A stretch of 64,000 nucleotides of DNA from Telmatactis stephensoni (GCA_029948255.1 JALIZF010001827.1:718001-782000); one strand, 5' to 3'. Counted from the first letter of the stretch, positions 46,701 through 59,000 are shown. Numbers and translations are program-made. Notes: generated by a model from the letters alone, not told the origin.

Positions 46701-49700
46701 AGCTATTATATGTTGACATCATGGAATAGAATTTCTTTAAAAATCTGGGGTTAAGAATAGTTTTTGTTTATAGAGAATGATCAGCATCCATCTTATGCAA
46801 AGAGCAAACATTAATATGAAAGTCTAGGTGTTCACACTTCATCAGAGTCACCAGAACTTTTTACAAGAACATAGATGTTGATATTAACATTTATATTCTA
46901 GGTGTTGCTATTGGGAGTAGTCTTAAACAGCTTGCTGAGAGACGTACTGATATCTTTGGTGCTGGTGATGAAGAAACAGGAATTGGACGAAAAATTGGTG
47001 AAGAAGAAGAGAAGAAACCAGAAAAAGTTACATGGGATGGTCATACAGGCTCCATGGCTGCTACATCAAGGAGGGCTCAAGCTGGTATTACTGTGGAACA
47101 ACAGATTGAAGCTATTCACAAGTCTAAAGGACTCATGTGAGTAAAATAATGTAGTGACCTTAAGATACCCAGGTTCTTGGCTGTATAACTATGTTGTATG
47201 ATATTTAAAAGATTTTCAAAGGTTTTTATTTTCCACACAAAAATAATTACAATGTACCTTCTACACAAAAATGAAAATATTATTTACAATAATGTTTACA
47301 AATAAAACTAAACAAAAAGTAGAAGGGTACAGAAGTACAGGCTAATGAAAACTGTGATTCTGATCATCATCATCATCAACAGTATTATCTACATCATCTT
47401 AGTAAACCACCACCATTTATTACAGCTATAAATTATGTCAATATTTGAACTACTGATAAATCTTTGTAATCACAATTGACCATCATCATTATTCCAATCA
47501 TCATCATCTTGCATGTTAAATCCTATATTTGTTTTCTTTTTATCATTGGAGTGACATCAATTATTTCCCATATGTAGATACTCCAGTGTGGTTTCACTGA
47601 TATTTTAAGTGCTTGTATTCTTTGACTTTTGACCACAGACCATCGGAAGACAGTGAAAAAATTGGTCCTAAAGTGCCAGAACATTCATCGGTTGCAGAAA
47701 TTATAAGAAGTTCTCCTGTTCAGCCTCCACCAGTAGCAATACAGCCACGTCCATCTCCTGTTAGCACCTCATCATCACTACCACCTCCCCCTCCAGGAAT
47801 CATGATGAATGCACCACCCCCACCCCCTCCATCTATGCCACCAACTGGACCACCCAACTATAGGGGTAGGTATATTGTAATATGTTGTTTTAGAGTAGTA
47901 TTCATATGAGTGTGCAATGGACTGTTGCATGTTGTAAGGGTGTCAGTGCTGTGCAACTTGTTTTGCAACAGCATCCATAACATTATTTCCCACAAAAAGC
48001 AGATTGGAGTAGCAGTGAAAGGTCTTACCTAAATCAACTTGAGTTCTCTGACATGCCACGAGGGTTTTCTCGGTGAGGTGTAATGATCATTCAAAAATTT
48101 TATTATTCATGATTATGACCATTCAAATTTTCAAGTCAATGCTTGTAAATTTGGATTTTCATTTGATTCCAAAGTAATGTAGACAAAACCGTGCTGAAAA
48201 TGTTTCTGCAAGTGTTTTGTGATAATTTCCCTTAAATATTAACAAGCTTGGGTGTTGCCACCATCTTGGAAATCAGGAAGCTGCTGACCATGTGATTTTC
48301 CTAGTTTGGATAAATGAGAGGTAGCAGGGGGAATTGTATTGTCAAGTGTGGATACGGAAAGAAAGTCAACCAGTTTCCAAACTCAGTGTGAGACAATGAC
48401 TCCCTATTCTCCCACATGCATAGCATTTCCCTCTTCTTTGAAATGCCCTCACCTTATAGGACCTTTCCAAGTTCTATTCTTCTTAGTTGAGGTCATGGTG
48501 AAAGCTTATCAAGAGTCAAGTGTTATAGATAATTGATCTGTAAATTGATGAATAAAATTGATCTGTACAAGGTGTAATGCTGAAAAACTAAACTGATACT
48601 AACAATGATTGTTGTAGCAATGAGTTTGTGCAATGAATGATATCCGCTACACACTCTAATGGTTTGTGCAACTTGTTTTAAAACAACATTCCACTTGCAA
48701 AAAACATTGTCCCATATAACAGTGCCTTGAAAGTTTGTGTAATTGACTATTCTCTCAAATTTTCCATTCTCTTTCAGCTATGCCCCCACCTCCACCAGGA
48801 AGCCACCCGATGCCACCGCCACAGTTTATGAATATGCCACCAGCTCCACCCCCTATGCCAATGCATCCTCCTCCCTCCAACAAGCGAGAACATGAGCCTG
48901 ATGATGTGTCAGCCAAGAAAAGTAGACTTGAAGGCACAGAGGCAAATCTTATTCCAGAGGATCAGTTTGTTAAGATCAACCCCAACCCAGTCATATTCAC
49001 TGTGCAAATACCTGATTTACCAGACAAGGGTGAATGGAAGCTGGATGGTAAACCAATCAGCCTAACCCTACCCCTGACAGACCAGGTATGGCTTCAGATT
49101 TTGCTGGTTAGGGTGGTGAGGGTTGGGATTACTTTTTTAATCTTTACTTTATTTCCTTTTGGAGGATACATTTCTCTTGCAATAACTCTTCTTATTGCTA
49201 AGGATAAAATGTCTTTACTCAGTTCAATTTATTTAGTGTATTTATAAAAACACATTCTTTCATCGAACATCAAATATACATTACTTTGAGTAGGCGTCAC
49301 TAGAAATCTGGTATTTGTACATTTTCTGTCTTATAGACTTAAAAATAGCCACTAAAAACAAACTTAAATTTCCATTCATTTGGCATATTTTCAAAGCAGA
49401 AGGCTAGAAACTATTTTTTGTTGACATTTCTTTTTTTTCTCTTCCTTCCTTCCTTCCTTCCTTCCTTCCTTCCTTCCTTCCTTTTCTTTTTCCTTTACAA
49501 AAGTACACCAGTTTAGCAGAACCTATCTTCCTGATTGGGCCTCCTGCAAAATAAATAAGTAAAAAACATGGGGGGGGGGGGGGGGAGGGCTGGTGGAAAT
49601 GAGAAATGTGATGCACAATTTTTGATGGCCCCACCCCCCTTTCCACATACATTCTCTTATAACAATAATGCAGCGTGTGCATGAAAAATGATGCCCCCCC

Positions 49701-51523
49701 CATATTTCCACCAGCTCCCCCCCCCTCCCTGTAAATAATGACTGGTCCCTTAAGATTCATTCATCCCTTCTTTCTTTCTTTTTGACACTAAAATAGATGT
49801 TTTTTAGCAGTGAAATCAAAGCACTTGATCAGTGATTAAATGATTATAGCACAGCTGTGTACATTTGTGGTCATACCAACTCACTGTGATTCATTGTAAA
49901 AACAATACAACTTGAGTACAATAACCACACACAAGAAACAGCGTCGAAGCGGTCAAGATTAAAATCGATGGAAACAATTATTAGATAAAAGCACTTCACA
50001 ACCTGGGAAGACTCGTCATTCTACTGTACGTTGATGAAGATGTCAATGAAATCAAAATGTGCCGTAAATTAAGAATTTTGGCAATTTTGACATTTCTAAC
50101 AGTTGGAAAATTGATTATAGAAATATGCTAAAGAGTCTAAAGATTGTAACGTGTTAAAAATGGTTAGAAATTATTAGTGGCATTGGATAGTCAACATATT
50201 ACGTCTATTGTATTAATAACTGATCAATTAATTCTATGTCCAGGTATCTGTGATCAAAGCCAAGATACATGACATCACTGGTATGCCGGCAGGAAAACAA
50301 AAGCTTCAACTTGGGGTACGTGATATTTTTTATTACTTATTCCTTTTTATAAACCTTTTTTCACTGACGGGCTATTGACAGTCTAACAACAACAACGACA
50401 ACAGCTTTTATTTTATACCAAATACGGCTCATATCATGAATGAAGAAAATTCCAACATACGGTAGAACTAACTGTAAAGCTAATCGACCTGCAGGTAGTT
50501 AAGCGATTTAGTTATTTTCTAAGATGTGAAGTATATGAGAAACACAAGTACAAACAGAATCCTTAGATGTAAAACCTGACTAAAACGAAAAACAAAGTAT
50601 TCATCATTCTTTGAATTTTGATTTCTTTGAATCTTTTTAACTCGACGATTTTTTGGAAATTTGCTCTTGTTCGCGCTAAAATATTGCAATTATTTTGAAT
50701 TTGTGGCCCGTCATCATTGATATAAGTGTGCTTTGAAGTGAGGCTATCCACGCAAAACATGACAAAAAGGGCTGTAGGGCATATAGGGGCGTAAATAGCA
50801 CGTACATGGCAGGAGTTGCAGATGCTTTTATGACACACGGCAGGGCCGTAACCAGGAAATTTACCGGGAGGGTGCACATCAAATAAATACGGACCTATGG
50901 TCGGTTTTTAGTGGCCGTTTTTTATAAGCAACTGTCATGTTTTTCGCATGCACTGATCTTATTATTGACTGTCTTAACTTATTCATATCAAGTGATCATA
51001 ATTGCGGCACCTCGACTTGCCAGAAAGATAAATATCAATAAATTTGCTAGTCCCCCATCTTGAGTGAGATCACAGGTAATCCAACACGTTGAATAAAAAA
51101 AGATCATCCTGACTGACCATTTAATTAAATTCGGCAAAATAATAGTTTTGTTCTCTTGCTTAAACAAAAAATTTTTTTTCATGCAATAAGCAAATGGTGA
51201 TGTATGAGCGGACCTTTTGCTTTTATGGGGGGGGGGGGGGTGCACGTGCACCCTGTGCTCCCCCCTTGGTTACGGCCCTGCACGGTCTGTCAAAATGTCT
51301 ACTGTCTCTGTCCACTGTCGCAGCCCGCATGCATAACCAGTGTAGCCCGCATTTTGGGGCCTAAAGTCAAACGTTGAATATCGGCAGACCTACTAACTTT
51401 CGTATATTTTTTTCTCTTCAGGGTATTTTCATCAAAGATTCCAACTCCCTCGCTTACTACAACTTTTCGCCAAGCAGCGTAGTACAACTGCAACTCAAAG
51501 AGCGTGGTGGCCGAAAGAAATAA
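34788..51523 (+). CDS. SF3A1: Splicing factor 3A subunit 1 (U2 snRNP), 746 aa
   Basis: SF3A1 helps assemble the active 17S U2 snRNP at the branch site. Seventeen coding exons: 34788-34884, 35247-35285, 36529-36660, 38012-38052, 38898-39010, 42852-42930, 43615-43695, 44188-44250, 44765-44927, 45068-45144, 45494-45598, 45736-46042, 46902-47136, 47639-47865, 48778-49085, 50244-50315, 51422-51523. All phases match. Seen in order: GIIYPPPEVRNIVDKTASFV (first SURP module), LDIVKLTAQFVARNGRQF (second SURP), ERVAFASVDWHDFVVVETVE, SPITGERVPASQMAEHMKI, LKQLAERRTDIFG, VTWDGHTGSM, proline-rich runs, then a ubiquitin-like end (GEWKLDGKPISLTLPLTDQ ... KERGGRKK). Human SF3A1 is 793 aa; the difference falls mostly in the proline-rich part. 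The first exon's donor follows GTCAGAA. AATAAA occurs at about 51652. Introns hold many MITEs, but every exon is intact. Confidence 0.96.
36211..36500. mobile_element. MITE in SF3A1 intron 2, ending 28 bp before exon 3
   Basis: Long inverted arms: TAGACTATTTTACAAATATA and ACTGCATGTAATATATTCTTT at the left, AAAGAATATATTACATGCAG and TGTAAAATGGTCTA at the right. A relative lies at 37741-37956. The right end is so close to exon 3 (36529) that it must lie next to or within the branch-point region. Confidence 0.7.
37741..37956. mobile_element. MITE in SF3A1 intron 3, related to the intron 2 copy
   Basis: TAGACCATTTCATAGTTCTC, CAACCTCAGCCTTGACAGCA at the left; inverse GAGGCTGAGGTTGAACAATG, GAGAACTGTGAAATGATC at the right. 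An inner pair (GTAGTATATTCTTTAGAA) resembles the intron 2 MITE's arm. Confidence 0.65.
38640..38897. repeat. Minisatellite of CTGTCTGTCCATCAGCTATCC type in SF3A1 intron 4
   Basis: About six imperfect units of 40-55 bp, each containing GTCTGTCTGTCCATCAGC and ATACTAATTAG. The last copy ends in CCATCAG, which is the 3' splice site of exon 5 (38898), so the repeat supplies that exon's acceptor. Confidence 0.8.
39251..40535. mobile_element. Foldback element with long TIRs, captured helicase piece, 6-bp target duplication
   Basis: Ends AGCCTGCGTAGCAGCTCTTT and AAAGAGCCACTATGCAGGCT are inverted. Purine/pyrimidine-rich arms then include an inner inverted block (CTGCAGCCAAACCCCTGG and its inverse), so the arms are about 150 bp or more. 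AAACTT flanks both ends (39245-39250 and 40536-40541). Inside, on the minus strand, is a broken RecQ-like helicase start. Confidence 0.75.
39845..40316 (-). pseudogene. N-terminal fragment of a RecQ-type helicase, frameshifted
   Basis: The first frame (from 40316) reads LNFDLKQEQEHAVKSLLAGK and DVLAILPTGFGKSRIYQAF, with Walker A GFGKS. After one frameshift near 40090-40105 the second frame reads APLTSIIKDQISHLNNLGIS (motif Ia), then ILYSSAEEAL and VVDETHTIETW (motif II, DETH for DEAH). It stops just after motif II, so motifs III-VI, the RQC region and any HRDC region are missing. It lies wholly between the TIRs of the foldback element and is therefore captured or a deletion relic. RecQ enzymes unwind DNA; this piece could not. 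Confidence 0.8.
41038..42272. mobile_element. Inverted-repeat element (TTGCACCAACAT ends) hosting another element
   Basis: ATTGCACCAACATGGACCCT and TTTCAAAACCTAGA at the left are matched by TCTAGGTTTGATGATTTTGA and AAGGGTCAATGTTGGTGCAA at the right. The 41219-42150 unit sits inside, a likely nested insertion. Both lie in SF3A1 intron 5. Confidence 0.6.
41219..42150. mobile_element. Element with tandem CATGACGCCCC blocks at both ends
   Basis: The left end (41219-41320) has five spaced copies of CATGA(C/T)GCCC(C), starting GGTCATGATGCCCCATTGCC. The right end (42059-42150) carries the inverse GGGGCGTCATGG motif about five times and ends CAGTCATGACCG. The interior is non-coding. The repeated sites look like binding arrays for a transposase. 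Confidence 0.65.
42370..42542. mobile_element. MITE with AAGCCTGGTTTTCA ends, GCAAGCACAAG repeats
   Basis: AAGCCTGGTTTTCATTACGA and CTAGTGAAAACCAGGCTT are inverted ends. The interior consists of AAGCACAAG repeats and their inverse. A relative lies at 61400-61581. Downstream, 42750-42816 ends in AATAAAGAAGACGTTGTTGTTG, which looks like a separate SINE/LINE tail. Confidence 0.65.
43021..43231. mobile_element. MITE in SF3A1 intron 6
   Basis: GTTCTACTCTAACCACAGGT and CACTTGAATTTCG at the left are matched by CAAATTCAAGTGACCACAGT and TAGAGTAGAATGAC at the right. It has no ORF and starts about 90 bp after exon 6. Confidence 0.6.
44313..44690. repeat. Degenerate GACTGACAGACAGA repeat in SF3A1 intron 8
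   Basis: About 380 bp of imperfect GACTGACAGACAGATTAAATG-like units. On the sense strand it is rich in ACAG, the complement of the CTGT-rich repeat in intron 4. A second short array, of GGACACTTATTTGA type, is at about 44050-44130 in intron 7. Confidence 0.8.
49440..49750. repeat. (CTTC)n microsatellite and family A element copy 3
   Basis: CTTC repeats run at about 49441-49487. From about 49570 to 49750 lies a diverged copy of the inverted-repeat family at 535-706: a long G run at the left, and CCATATTTCCACCAGC with CTGGTCCCTTA at the right. Both are in SF3A1 intron 15. Confidence 0.6.
50841..51280. mobile_element. MITE in last SF3A1 intron, CAGGGCCGTAACCAGG ends
   Basis: CAGGGCCGTAACCAGG and CCTTGGTTACGGCCCTG are inverted. 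GGGTGCAC and GTGCACCC blocks form an inner pair. CACGG abuts both ends (50836-50840 and 51281-51285), a possible 5-bp duplication. About 440 bp, no ORF. Confidence 0.7.
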
Positions 51524-51663
51524 GTTGGACTGTCTCAACACTATATTGAACTCTGATACCCAGGGTACTCAAAAGTTTGCTTCAAGCACGTACTATCGTC
51601 CTACATGCATTTCTGTAGTTTTGTACTCAGAATTTAACTATCTGCGAAAATAATAAATAAACT

Positions 51664-53003
51664 GATAATCTTCTTTGTTCTCATTCTCATTTCTATTTTT
51701 TAACCTGGCACCAAAATGGGCATGGTTCAAGTCATTTTTATCCCTTGAAGGTACCATTAGAGAGAAAAGTTTTCAACTTTCGTTGTTTCTATTTAAATTA
51801 AAAAGTAGAAGCGGAAACTAGCGAGTAGATTAGTTTGAGCTGCGTATATAGTGTATGAAAATGTATTCGCCTTCCAGAGTTCCCAGAATTCTTTACGATT
51901 TTGCGCGCGCAGGCGAGGTATTCATTGGAAACTTGCATAGATTTACATGAGAAACTTGATTATGATATTTCAGAAGTAGTAGAAACTTTTGAGAACTTCC
52001 TAACGCCATTCTTATGAGCTTTTATTGGAATTTGAAGGTACCACGTGCACTTGGTTTTTAATTTCTCCCCGATCTCGCTTGCGCACGCTGAATCGTAATG
52101 AATTCCAGGAAACTCCGGGAATTAAGTGAATGATGGAAATCTGTTGGAACACCGTATAACAAGAGAACTTTAAGGCCCGATAATACGAGCAACAAAATCG
52201 TGCAACTTGTCGCGCAACATTGTTGCGTTGCAAGTTGCAGAGCAAATGTTGCTCGCATTACCACTCCGCGTGCAACAAATTTTCTTTGTTGCACGAAGTA
52301 GAAGCACTGTCTACTTTTTGCAACAAAGAAAATTTGTTGCGCGCGGGGTGGTAATACGAGCAACATTTGCTCTGCAACTTGCAACGCAACAATGTTGCAC
52401 GACAAGTTGCACGATTTTGTTGCTCGTATTACCGGGCCTTTAGTTATTGACGTTTAGACAAATTTTCCCACGAAGGACTTTTCTTTTTATACAGTCTACA
52501 GATTACTAGTCTGTTCATAGTTATTATTAAGACTTAACTATGGTCTGTTAGAGCCGTGCGATGACCATGCATTCGAAATTCCTTGTCAGCAACCAAATCG
52601 TGCCGTTTTCACAATCATACCGAAGAGCAAAACCCGTTATTTTGACATCTAAAAGGTACGACTATCATCCAGGAGTCCCCGTCCTCTCCTCCCGCCTCTT
52701 ACCGTTCCATGGGCTGTGGTCTCGTAGCTATTCAAGAGAAGTCGCTCGGCGATTTTGTAAATATGGCCACTTTGATTTGCATGCTTGCTTCTCCACTTCG
52801 AAGCTTCAAACGCCCCTAAACTCGCACACAATTTTTTATCTTGCCTGTTTCAGTCACTGACGCGCGTCGGTCATTTTGATCCCTCGCTAGATACAAACGA
52901 GGTAGTCGTGACCTTTAGATAACATCGCGTGAACTGTGCGTGAAACAACGTGCGACCACTCACGTACCGCAAGGGACTAGTACTAGTCTGCTAAGAAAGA
53001 AAG
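51664..53003. other. Intergenic region between SF3A1 and PPP1R2
   Basis: Contains a ZNF143-like site at 51876-51897 (AGAGTTCCCAGAATTCTTTA) beside a GCGCGCGC patch, the palindromic element 52171-52442, and a relic of the CTAAAAGGTACGA element at about 52648-52685. The last 130 bp, with TTTCAGTCACTGACGCGCGT upstream, should be the PPP1R2 promoter; no TATA box was seen. No gene is visible. Confidence 0.45.
52171..52442. mobile_element. 272-bp near-palindromic MITE
   Basis: TAAGGCCCGATAATACGAGC at the left and GCTCGTATTACCGGGCCTTT at the right begin arms of about 125 bp. The arms consist of GCAAC/GTTGC-rich sequence and meet at a short CTTCG-TAGAAGCACTGTCTACTT centre. Only a few mismatches separate the arms. 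Confidence 0.8.
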
Positions 53004-56000
53004 ATGGCGACCACAGAGAAGGAAAAAGAAGAACACAACCAGGTTGAAATGAGGAAGGGAATCCTCAAAAACAGAACAGACGATAAGCATCAGTAAGTTT
53101 ACACCTTTTAGGAAATTCAAGCTGTTTATTTCGAGGTTAAGTGGAGGTCTTTGAGGTTTGGGCGCATAAATTTGGCCAACATTTGAGTTGTGAAGTAACA
53201 GAAAGTTGTTCTGGGGTGTCGTGATTTTTGAAATAATTTTAGAGCAACAAGACATCCCTTTTATTTCTTACAGTAATTTGAATAAGATTTTCCAGTAAGT
53301 GATTTCAATGTATGAAGCTCCCTGTGAAAGATTATTCAGCCGATGAGCTGTAATTCGCTAATTTGCAAACAAATTTGTTTACCATTTTGGAGACTAATTT
53401 TTGTTCTGTTTGCGAGATCGTACATCTACATCTACAGAGTGGAACGGATATTATACAGTTGTTCTTAAAAAAGCCCTTTAAACCTGGTTAAACGCAATAA
53501 CAATTTTTTCAAGATTCAATAAATTCTCGAATAATTCACGGGTAGCAACAAAAATTCGTCAAAAATGGATCTCACTTTACACTACTTGGAAAGTTATAAG
53601 CTTAGTTTACACAGGTTGAGGATTCGAGTCTACTTTTTTACAATTTTAATATAAACTAAAGATCTCAAAATATTTGACACAGAAATGTGAAATGTTAGTA
53701 TCGCCATTTTGTGTTATTTTCAACTTGAGTTCAGCCTCACACTTCAACTCCATTTGCAAAGAAAAACCAAGGCAAGAATGACTTGAAAACTACTGCACGA
53801 TGTTTTGTCCACGATGGCTTTTCTGTGATCGCAAAACAAGGATCACGATCTAATTAAGCCTTTGTTGTAATTGTTGAGGTTACTTGGCGAGGTGATGAAG
53901 CTAAAGAAAAATTTGTACAAAACACCCATTCATAATCAACCGCTAATAAGCTTCCATAATTGAACTAACAATCTCTTTCATACAGTACAGAAAATAATTC
54001 AAAAGAAATTCGCTCATTGCCAAAGATTTTAATTCATTTTCTCAATATTGTTTTGAATATATTTTGTCCTTTGTGGTTTTCATGATTTTAAAATTCTCGC
54101 CCAGGTGAAATCCATTTTAGGAGATGATATAATTCATGCTCAAATATCAAGTCATTAAAAAACAAAAATATTTTGGTTCAGCATTTATCAAAAATTTAAT
54201 TAGATTGTAAAATTATGATGTTGAGCAACCTCACCATTCTTTAAATAATTTTAACAGTTTCATTAATTGAAAATTAAAAGAGAGAAAATTCAGAATAAAA
54301 ATGTTCTGAAAATCATTTTCCCTAAAGTCTATGAAAACACTGTCTACTTTTTTGTTACAGTGCTGCTTGTAAATTATTGAGTAATTCAAAGTTAAAACAA
54401 AGACATCTTTTGTACTAGTTAAATATTTTCAAGCAATATTATTGTCAATGTTATTTGCTTAGAAGTTGTCTATAGACTGTGCACATATAAAACCTGATGA
54501 AACATCCCCAGTTTGATTACATTATTTTTATAGTTTCATGTTATGAGTGTTTAAATAACAAACAAATGAAGTCCTGTGTATGTTCAGAATTAAAAATTGG
54601 AGAAAAATGGGAAGTGAAAATGAAAAAGGGAGAGAAAAGTAAATTAAAACAAAAATGAAAAAAATGGAACTTTGTACTAGTAAGTAAAATGTGTTTGACC
54701 ATTGCATTGCTCAAGATTAAAAAAACTCATTAGCTAACTAACTCATATATAAGTGAAAATTAAAATTACAAAAGAACACACATGATTATCCCTGCAACTC
54801 TGAGTTTCGTGCGTATAGCACTCATCAGGCAGATTTAATGGAGAACAATCCCAACGGTCAGTTTCTTAAGTACATCTATATACAAATGGTATAAAATTAC
54901 ACTAGGCGGTTGTAAAGTGATATTTACAATGGTTACAATAGAGGAAACTAATAATTGTTCTTTAGGTAAAATTTATTTTCGTGTCGACATTTGGATATTA
55001 GTTCAGATCGTTTGTTCAGTAAGTTGATGCTGCTGTGTTTGATGATCATCAGTTTTTCTGTAAGACAAAGATCGCATCGCTTACTGGAGTTATTGTACGG
55101 GCTCGCTCTTTCTTTTCTTAAACTTATTTCTAAACACTTTCCCCGAAATCACAAATATCACAGTTTATTCAACAAGAATAACGTTAAAGTTAGCTACAGT
55201 TGTACAGAGAATATGAAATCTATTATTAGCAGTCATAACAAGAAAGTACTATCTACCACTAGCAATACCACCAACAACAGCAATGATAACCTTTGTAACT
55301 GCAGGTCTAAGGATGATTGCCCACTTGACAACAATTGCCTGACATCCAGCCTTATTTATAACGCTCAAGTTTCGTCTACAAAAGATAACAACACCATTAC
55401 GAAGAACTACATCGGCTTAACAGAAGGAACTTTCAAACAGAGGTATACGCAACACAAACTAACTTTCCGACACAGAAAATACACTAATAGCACTGAGCTC
55501 TCTAAATATATTTGGCACCTAAAGGACAACAATATAAACTTTTCAATTAAATGGTCAATCATGGCAAGAGCGAGCCCGTACAATAACTCCAGTAAGCGAT
55601 GCGATCTTTGTCTTACAGAAAAACTGATGATCATCAAACACAGCAGCATCAACTTACTGAACAAACGATCTGAACTAATATCCAAATGTCGACACGAAAA
55701 TAAATTTTACCTAAAGAACAATTATTAGTTTCCTCTATTGTAACCATTGTAAATATCACTTTACAACCGCCTAGTGTAATTTTATACCATTTGTATATAG
55801 ATGTACTTAAGAAACTGACCGTTGGGATTGTTCTTCATTAAATCTGCCTGATGAGTGCTATACGCACGAAACTCAGAGTTGCAGGGATAATCATGTGTGT
55901 TCTTTTGTAATTTTAATTTTCACTTTGAACATCGCTCTACGCAATTATGTGTATCGAGCACTTTTTAACTGCGTTAGCTACTATTCCTTAATATTACTAA

Positions 56001-59000
56001 CTCATATATATATATATATAGATATATATATAAAACACAATAAACTGGATTTTGTTTACTCTGCCAAATTTTCGACTTTATTATAAAAGCCTTCATCAGG
56101 GCATCTGATGAAGCCAAACAAAACCGTTACATTTGTTTTCCCTCGTGCGAATATAGAATAATATATATATATATAGAATTGTTATATGACAAAAATCGTA
56201 GTCTATATTTAATGCTTACTTTGCCATTCTTCCTACTATGAAAATTATTAAATTATTTCTATCACATAATAATTGTAGAATTATTGGCAGTTATTTCCTG
56301 TGCATCCTACACACAATATTACTACCCACTTGATGAGATCAATCCTGTCTAGTTTGTAGAAGAAAATAATGAAAATCTGAATAAATAAGAGACTTGAGTA
56401 ATGTTCTTGAAATCAGAGTCTCAAAAATGAAGCCATCCATACCCCACCAAGGAAATTTGAAATTTGATCATCCTCCTTTCCTTAGTAGGGTTAATGGGTA
56501 TAGAACCACAGTTTGTGTGAAATTTATAAGAAATTATCATATTCTTAAAACTATTTTAATTAATTATCTCAGCATGTCTCAGTTAAATTTCATTGCTTTG
56601 AGTTATTTTGTATTTTTCAAAAGGGATCTTTTTGTTGTGTCTCAAATTAGCAGCAATGCTAAATATTTCTTGACACATTAGTAAATGGTTTATTGTATTG
56701 TATTATTGTATTGTATTATATTGTATTTTATTATATACATATCATACATATGAGATTTACTCATTAACATTCCATTTAGTAAATTTTCGTTTGTTCATTG
56801 CTCTCAGCCAATCAGAATGTGTGTATCATTTTCTTCATACGTGAGAAAAATGATGTCCAATCAGAAGCTGCATATCGCTGTTTTCGCGGCTGGCAGTTTC
56901 AGAGTCACTGAATGGAAATTTAGTCCAATTGAGCTCTTTCAACAAAAGCTTGGAGAAAAAAAAAACACTCGATAAATCAAGTTCAAGATGATTGCTGATC
57001 TTTGCTGGTTTTGTAAACAAACACCTGTCAGTGAGCAAAAAGTCCAAGTTACACTGAAAAGAATTATAATTTTATACTGTAATTCACTTTAGATACAAAT
57101 GTTGTATACATATTAGATTTCTTTTGATTTCACATCTTTTTGTTATTTAAATTTTGTTTTCTAGAGTCTTGACTGTGGAAAAGCAATCCATTTTCACAAC
57201 AAAACGACCAAAATTTATAGAAATCTCGATTTGTATAAATTTGCTCCTTCCTTGCTCATTTGTTTTTATGATACGTCACAACTCGTGAATAAAAACTGTA
57301 CGCGCACACTTTCTATGAAGTATTCTCTATGTATTGTATTGTATTCTGTATTGTATTGTGTTCTTGTATTCTATTGTGTACTTCTTGTATTGTATTGTGC
57401 TGTATTGTATTGTATTTCATTTTTCACTATCTTATAAATAGTTTAAATATCAATCAAAATTTAGTTATGTCAGTGTCATATTTTTTTATAAGTACACAGT
57501 CAGGTAGCCATGCCCTTCTATATGTAAATGAGACTATTTCCAGTCAGCTGTTAAAAATGTTTAATTCTTCTGATGACTTAACAGTTGGTAAAGGCCTGAT
57601 TGGGGCTAATCCAAAGTAAAGGCTTAATTAAGTAAAGCATTCATTTCAACTTTCAATTAAGGTATCAGGGTACCCCAAAGTTTCTCAAAAGGGTAGATTT
57701 TTACTTTTTTACATTTTCTGATAGAATACACAATAAGCTATGATTTAGTGAAAAAAATATTTCACTAGCAATTTTTGATATGGAGTTATAAGCGAAAAAC
57801 TTTTTTTCCGGCTTACCGTAATCCCTGTGAATTATCTGTTGATATCACTTGTCAATTGACCTGTCATCAAGAGAGATTGTCGGTGAAGAATATATTTCTC
57901 TAGCTATCGAAACCTTTGTAAAAAGATTTTTCAACAAGAGCCAAAGTTCAATGGGATCAAATTGCCTTGACTTCCCACCATTTGTGTGGGAAACGTAACA
58001 AGATTTTGGTTTCCCTTTACTTCAGTTGTCATCGGGCAAGATTATGAGGTGTTATAATCCCCTTGTATCAACAAACCCGCTTCTTGGCTCCAAAACACAT
58101 TTTTGCGTTTTTCTTGGAAGTGAATTTACGTTCAATTAGCCGTGTATTTTGAGTTCCCGGTCAAAGGGATTTTAATGGATTCATCTGAAATTTGGCAGAG
58201 GTCGTCTTCGATAGTTGTTCTTTAAAAGTGTGTCTCCGATTTTCAATTTTTTGCTCCATTCCAAAGTTATCATTTGTCTTGCATCGGATACAGCTATTTT
58301 GGCGGTGTTGTAACTTTAGGAACATATAACAGAACAACGGGGCAACTAATCAAAAATCTGAGACACACTTTTGACAAGTAATATCTTGTGATCTCAGAAA
58401 GATAGTAAACATTGTTTTCGGATCAATATTGATTGACTGGGAACTCCGCAAAGATACCTCAATGAAAATTTGAATAATTCGCTCTAACCTAAAAGGAAAA
58501 AATTATTTTACGATAAAAATAATAGAAATAGTTTCTACATTTATTCAGCTTTCTAAAAATGTATACTTTAATGGGGTTTAGACTAAACGTTTTGGCGCAA
58601 TATAGAGTTGAACGCACACTGGTCGCTAGGGGTACCCTGATACCTTAAGACGTCTAATATACAGTCATGTACTATTCTTCTAGGCCCCGGCTGAGAAATT
58701 GAAACTGAAACTGGAAATTAATTTTCTTGAAAACATGCATTCTATTTCATTTATGAATATACTTTCATAACAAGACAATATATAATGTTGTTTTTTTCAA
58801 ACACAGAATCACATTTTCCACACAAGCAAAGTCTCTATGACATGTTATGTTTTTGACAAAGATTTTTTACTCATAAAATTTTATATGCAAATTCATTTGA
58901 TTTTTGCCATATGAAATTTGTTCACGTAGATGGGAAAAATCCATTTGTTATCTAGAAAATTTGTTATAAAAATGTGCTTGTCTGGAAAGGCCTTATAGTA

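Larger units (their letters stand above)
54737..56010 (+). mobile_element. Penelope-like element with inverted arms and 15-bp target duplication
   Basis: ACTAACTCATATATA occurs exactly at 54737-54751 and 55996-56010, flanking the element. Its 3' 357 bp (55567-55923) are present in inverted orientation at the 5' side (54754-55109), essentially without mismatch. A GIY-YIG coding end lies between. Such tail-to-tail partial copies are a known structure for Penelope-like elements. It lies in PPP1R2 intron 1. Confidence 0.8.

Noticed and set aside
54991..55109. N-terminal extension of the GIY-YIG ORF from 54991
   Set aside because: This part is the inverted arm of the element reading through; the same peptide occurs on the opposite strand at 55567-55685.
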